Positions 61,098-64,000 of a DNA stretch of 64,000 bases are shown piece by piece. The stretch covers positions 1 to 64,000 of the forward strand of contig CANRBC010000010.1 in NCBI GenBank assembly GCA_947628755.1. Direction: 5' to 3'. The notes under the pieces are model-generated. The model worked only from the letters and a program-made list of their open reading frames with translations. It did not search any database and was not told the origin of the DNA. Positions within the stretch are counted from its first letter, which is position 1. Each line of letters begins with the position of its first letter. This DNA is from an uncultured Clostridia bacterium (GTDB lineage Bacteria; Bacillota; Clostridia; Lachnospirales; CAG-274). The translations under genes were made by a program, and so were the position numbers.

Positions 61098-62861
61098 TTA
61101 ATCCCTGTACAGAGTTTCGTTAAAATCTACGGTATTTCCTATGTTGGTCATTGCAACTTGAATAATGCCGTCTTCTACAAGATTAACTGTTACACCGCTG
61201 GTATATTCTTTTGTTTCTGTCTGATTGGGAACATATTCATCCTCATAGCCATAGTCTCTGTAAGATGAAGTGCCCGAAATGTCAAAAGCTATTTTACCGT
61301 TGTTTACAGGGATACCGTTTAATTCTTTTTCCGAATAAACATCTTTAATTCTGCCGTCGTTTTCAAGAGTGAGATGGTTTATATGAAAGCTGCCGTAAAG
61401 TTTTCCGCCTGAAACTTTATCTATGCTTAAAAAGACATTAAGCCTGTCCCCCGTATGATCATGATAATAAGAATAATATCCCTTGAATTTATTGTATTTA
61501 ATGTCAGCTTTGACTGTATTTATGGCATAATTGAATGTTGAAACAGCGTCATTTATCTCATTATTTGCATTATCCAGCTCTTCTTGCTTGGGATTTCTGG
61601 AATTTACAAGTGCTTCAGCTTGTCCTATCTTGTTTTTAAGTATACCTAAGTCATTCTGAAGGTATAATGAATATGTACCGTTGACATTATCTGTATAGAG
61701 GCTGTTTGCCTTTTCTATTGAGGAATTAAGTGCGGTCTTGTCAACATCTGTTATTATGCTATCCTCAAGAGCTGCGACACTGTTATTTATGTCGTTGCAT
61801 ATTTTCTCGCCTATATCAAGAGTATTTCCGCTTTTTTTCAGTGTTTCAAGAGAAACATCTACGGTTTTTTGCAAATTATCCTTACAGCTTTGCAGACACT
61901 GTCCTACTTCATCTCCGGCAACAGAGTTTTCAAGAACGCTGTTTGCTTTTGACAATGTTTCGTCTATGCGCTTTTGCATATTTCCGTCTATTTCATATAT
62001 CTGCGTTACCGTATCAGTCTTTTCTCTTTTACCATTTACGGCTATAAGTTTAAGAGTGCAGTCTCCCGTAATTTTTATGCTGCCATAGTAAAGAGAAGAA
62101 TTTGTATCAGGCTCACTGCCGTCTGTGGTATAATACACTCCATGACCTATAAGTCCTATGCCGTCTCTGAGCTGTACTTCAGGAGCATAGATATATGTAC
62201 CGCCTCCGGGTATCACTTCAGGCCGTGTTGGTACGCTCTGACCTATTTCAAGCCATTTTTTTACATCTGTGTCAATGTTTTCATTTCCTTTTTTATTGGC
62301 ATAGTTTGCTGCCATATCGTATGCCTTAAGAGGGCATATTGGATTAATAGCATAGACAAGAGATTTAAGAAATTCCGTATCTTTGCTTTTTGCTTTCTGA
62401 GCTGCCACAGCATAATCAGACGCTTTTTCATATTCGCCTGCCGCAATATATTGTTCCACATTGGCAAGAGCTTTTTCCTTGTTTACAATCCCTATTTTTG
62501 TACCGTCTATTATTCCGGCAAACATACAGCTTATCATAATTATAAGTATTATCATTATAATACTTACTATGCCTGTTATGACATATTTTTTATCAATATA
62601 AACCTTAAAACTGTTGAAAGCGCTGGTTGCGGATACTGCGTTATCTGTTGTAACGGCGGCTTCCGCACTTACAGAGTCTGATACATTTGCATCATTAACA
62701 GATGATGCAATGTAGGGTATGTCCTCTTTACTTTCTGCGTTTTCTACTGCCTCGGTATTGCTGTTTTCAATGATTTGCTTTCCGCATTTGGGACAAAATC
62801 TGCTTAGCTGAGCAAGTTTTTTCCCACAGTATGGGCAGAAAGAATAATTGTTTTCAGACAT
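61098..62861 (-). CDS. zinc-ribbon single-span protein with chitobiase-like extracellular domain
   Basis: 587 residues from the ATG at 62861 (GGAG 8-9 nt upstream). Order: zinc ribbon CPYCGKK...CPKCGKQ (about 9-31); acidic linker; one membrane helix (about 93-115); TPR-like region; a chitobiase C-terminal/FN3-like domain (VYYTTDGSEPDTNSSLYYGS near 240-275) often found in wall-associated proteins; long helical FIVAR-like segment (about 290-450); and a C-terminal beta domain. The likely topology is N-in with the rest outside. The plan (cytoplasmic zinc ribbon, one helix, outer domains) echoes the TIR proteins but without TIR. Function unknown. Confidence 0.82.
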   Translation of the reverse strand: MSENNYSFCPYCGKKLAQLSRFCPKCGKQIIENSNTEAVENAESKEDIPYIASSVNDANVSDSVSAEAAVTTDNAVSATSAFNSFKVYIDKKYVITGIVSIIMIILIIMISCMFAGIIDGTKIGIVNKEKALANVEQYIAAGEYEKASDYAVAAQKAKSKDTEFLKSLVYAINPICPLKAYDMAANYANKKGNENIDTDVKKWLEIGQSVPTRPEVIPGGGTYIYAPEVQLRDGIGLIGHGVYYTTDGSEPDTNSSLYYGSIKITGDCTLKLIAVNGKREKTDTVTQIYEIDGNMQKRIDETLSKANSVLENSVAGDEVGQCLQSCKDNLQKTVDVSLETLKKSGNTLDIGEKICNDINNSVAALEDSIITDVDKTALNSSIEKANSLYTDNVNGTYSLYLQNDLGILKNKIGQAEALVNSRNPKQEELDNANNEINDAVSTFNYAINTVKADIKYNKFKGYYSYYHDHTGDRLNVFLSIDKVSGGKLYGSFHINHLTLENDGRIKDVYSEKELNGIPVNNGKIAFDISGTSSYRDYGYEDEYVPNQTETKEYTSGVTVNLVEDGIIQVAMTNIGNTVDFNETLYRD

Positions 62862-62998
62862 TTGTATCACTCCTCATATTTTGTAATTATACAGTGCTGT
62901 TTAAATTGTCATAAGTTTTATATTTTGAGCTGTTGGGATTTTATTTTATACCTTTTGATGTTATGAATACCCTTCAATATTAAACGAGTGTAAAAAAT

Positions 62999-64000
62999 TT
63001 ATCTTTCTCCCAGCTTCAATGACGGATAGGCGTTAAGACTCATATCCGCAATATTGCCCTTTATGAATTCATAATACCCTGCCGAGCCTATCATAGCCGC
63101 ATTGTCCGTACAGAGTATAGGAGCGGGAACACAGAATTCAATGCCTTTTTTTCGGCAGCTTTCCTCCATTTCCGCTCTAAGCTGAGAGTTGGCTGAAACG
63201 CCGCCTGCCATGGCAAGCCTTTTGACTCCAAGGCTTTCGCAGGCTCTTACAGCCTTTTCCACAAGCACATCTACGACTGCCTGCTGAAATCCTGCCGCCA
63301 CATTGGCAGGCTCTGTTTTTTCTCCAAGCATTTCTGCTCTGTTCAGATAATTGAGCACAGCGGATTTAAGTCCACTGAAGCTGAAATCATAGCTTCCGCT
63401 TTCAAGGGTAACTCTGGGAAAGGCTATGGCATTGGGGTCGCCCTCTGCGGCAAGCCTGTCTATATGAGGACCTCCCGGATAGGGCAGACCCAGAACTCTG
63501 GCTACCTTATCCATAGCCTCGCCTGCTGCGTCATCTCTTGTATGCCCCAGTATATCAAAGCTGTCGTAGTCCCGTACATATACAATATGAGTATGTCCTC
63601 CGCTTACCACCAGGCATACGAAAGGAGGCTTCCAGTCCTTGTTCTGAATATAGTTGGCGGCTATATGACCTTCTATATGGTGAACGGGAACGAGAGGCTT
63701 ATTAAGAGCGAAGGCAAGAGCCTTTGCCTCAGAAAGTCCCACAAGGAGCGCCCCAACAAGTCCCGGACCATAGGTCACGGCAACAGCGTCTACCTCCTCC
63801 TTTTTGACCTTCGCATCCTCAAGAGCGGCGTCTATTACCCAGTCTATTGCCTCAATATGCTTTCTTGAAGCTATCTCCGGCACAACGCCTCCGTATATCC
63901 TGTGTGTAGCTATCTGTGAGGATATAATGTTGGAAAGCACCTCTCTGCCGTTTTTAACAACAGCGGCAGCCGTTTCGTCACAGGAGCTTTCCACAGCCAG
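62999..64000 (-). CDS. tsaD: tRNA N6-threonylcarbamoyladenosine transferase TsaD (5' end cut off by window)
   Basis: The frame runs off the window edge: the last codons read [15 protein letters not shown], so only about five N-terminal residues are missing; GTG at 63994 is the internal Val of that motif, not a start. The Kae1/TsaD metal motif [10 protein letters not shown] (near 110), [14 protein letters not shown], and the nucleotide segments [13 protein letters not shown] and [13 protein letters not shown] are present. With TsaB and TsaE it makes t6A37 in tRNAs reading ANN codons. Essential core gene. Confidence 0.97.
   Translation of the reverse strand: MAVESSCDETAAAVVKNGREVLSNIISSQIATHRIYGGVVPEIASRKHIEAIDWVIDAALEDAKVKKEEVDAVAVTYGPGLVGALLVGLSEAKALAFALNKPLVPVHHIEGHIAANYIQNKDWKPPFVCLVVSGGHTHIVYVRDYDSFDILGHTRDDAAGEAMDKVARVLGLPYPGGPHIDRLAAEGDPNAIAFPRVTLESGSYDFSFSGLKSAVLNYLNRAEMLGEKTEPANVAAGFQQAVVDVLVEKAVRACESLGVKRLAMAGGVSANSQLRAEMEESCRKKGIEFCVPAPILCTDNAAMIGSAGYYEFIKGNIADMSLNAYPSLKLGER

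Overview
The window looks like the chromosome of a low-GC, Gram-positive, fermentative anaerobe of the Clostridia, probably a gut species. Supporting signs are a spore-former sigma-H gene beside a YacP/Rae1-type NYN nuclease, bifunctional AdhE, a mannose-family PTS, strong AGGAGG ribosome sites, TTGACA-17-TATAAT promoters and heavy ATA use for Ile. The species cannot be named from sequence alone.

Layout. 0.3-3.6 kb (-): a secreted protein, a membrane protein and an SPFH/zinc-ribbon protein. 3.8 kb (+): an XRE regulator. 4.2-9.1 kb (-): two tandem zinc-ribbon/TIR/TPR membrane proteins with nearly identical N-terminal 300 residues, flanked by 24-bp direct repeats. 9.7-10.8 kb (+): a VanX-like lipoprotein and a frameshifted small gene. 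10.9-14.3 kb (-): a kinase-like protein and adhE behind a Rex-like box. 14.9-20.6 kb (-): a complete mannose-family PTS operon (IIA-IIB-IIC-IID, small membrane protein, HAD phosphatase, HPr, enzyme I). 20.8-25.1 kb (-): a sensor operon of sugar-binding protein, histidine kinase, response regulator and second binding protein.

25.2-40.4 kb is an AT-rich accessory island. It holds a RADAR-type defence operon (ATPase RdrA split at an A8 run, giant adenosine-deaminase-like RdrB, SLATT-like membrane protein), two decayed AlbA_2 genes, a two-gene module with shared Asn/Ser/Gly repeats, and a compact cassette. That cassette is a radical SAM enzyme, a 60-residue Gly-rich peptide and a divergently oriented pentapeptide-repeat protein. 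Its two promoters share an identical 22-bp element. I regard this as the best candidate for an undescribed system (a RiPP with possible self-protection). A broken IS4-type transposase closes the island.

40.5-64 kb is mostly core: yacP/rae1-sigH, a candidate small RNA, an aminotransferase, a CsbB/GtcA/YfhO-type glycosylation operon with rfbC, a VTC polyphosphate polymerase pair, two CHR chromate transporter halves, tRNA-Ser(GCU), a MATE pump, a DUF3793 gene that appears to begin at ACG, a TetR-led redox operon, ruvAB and the 3' part of tsaD. Two dispersed repeat families recur: a ~50-bp operon-end hairpin (four copies) and a MITE-like element of 260-310 bp (three copies).
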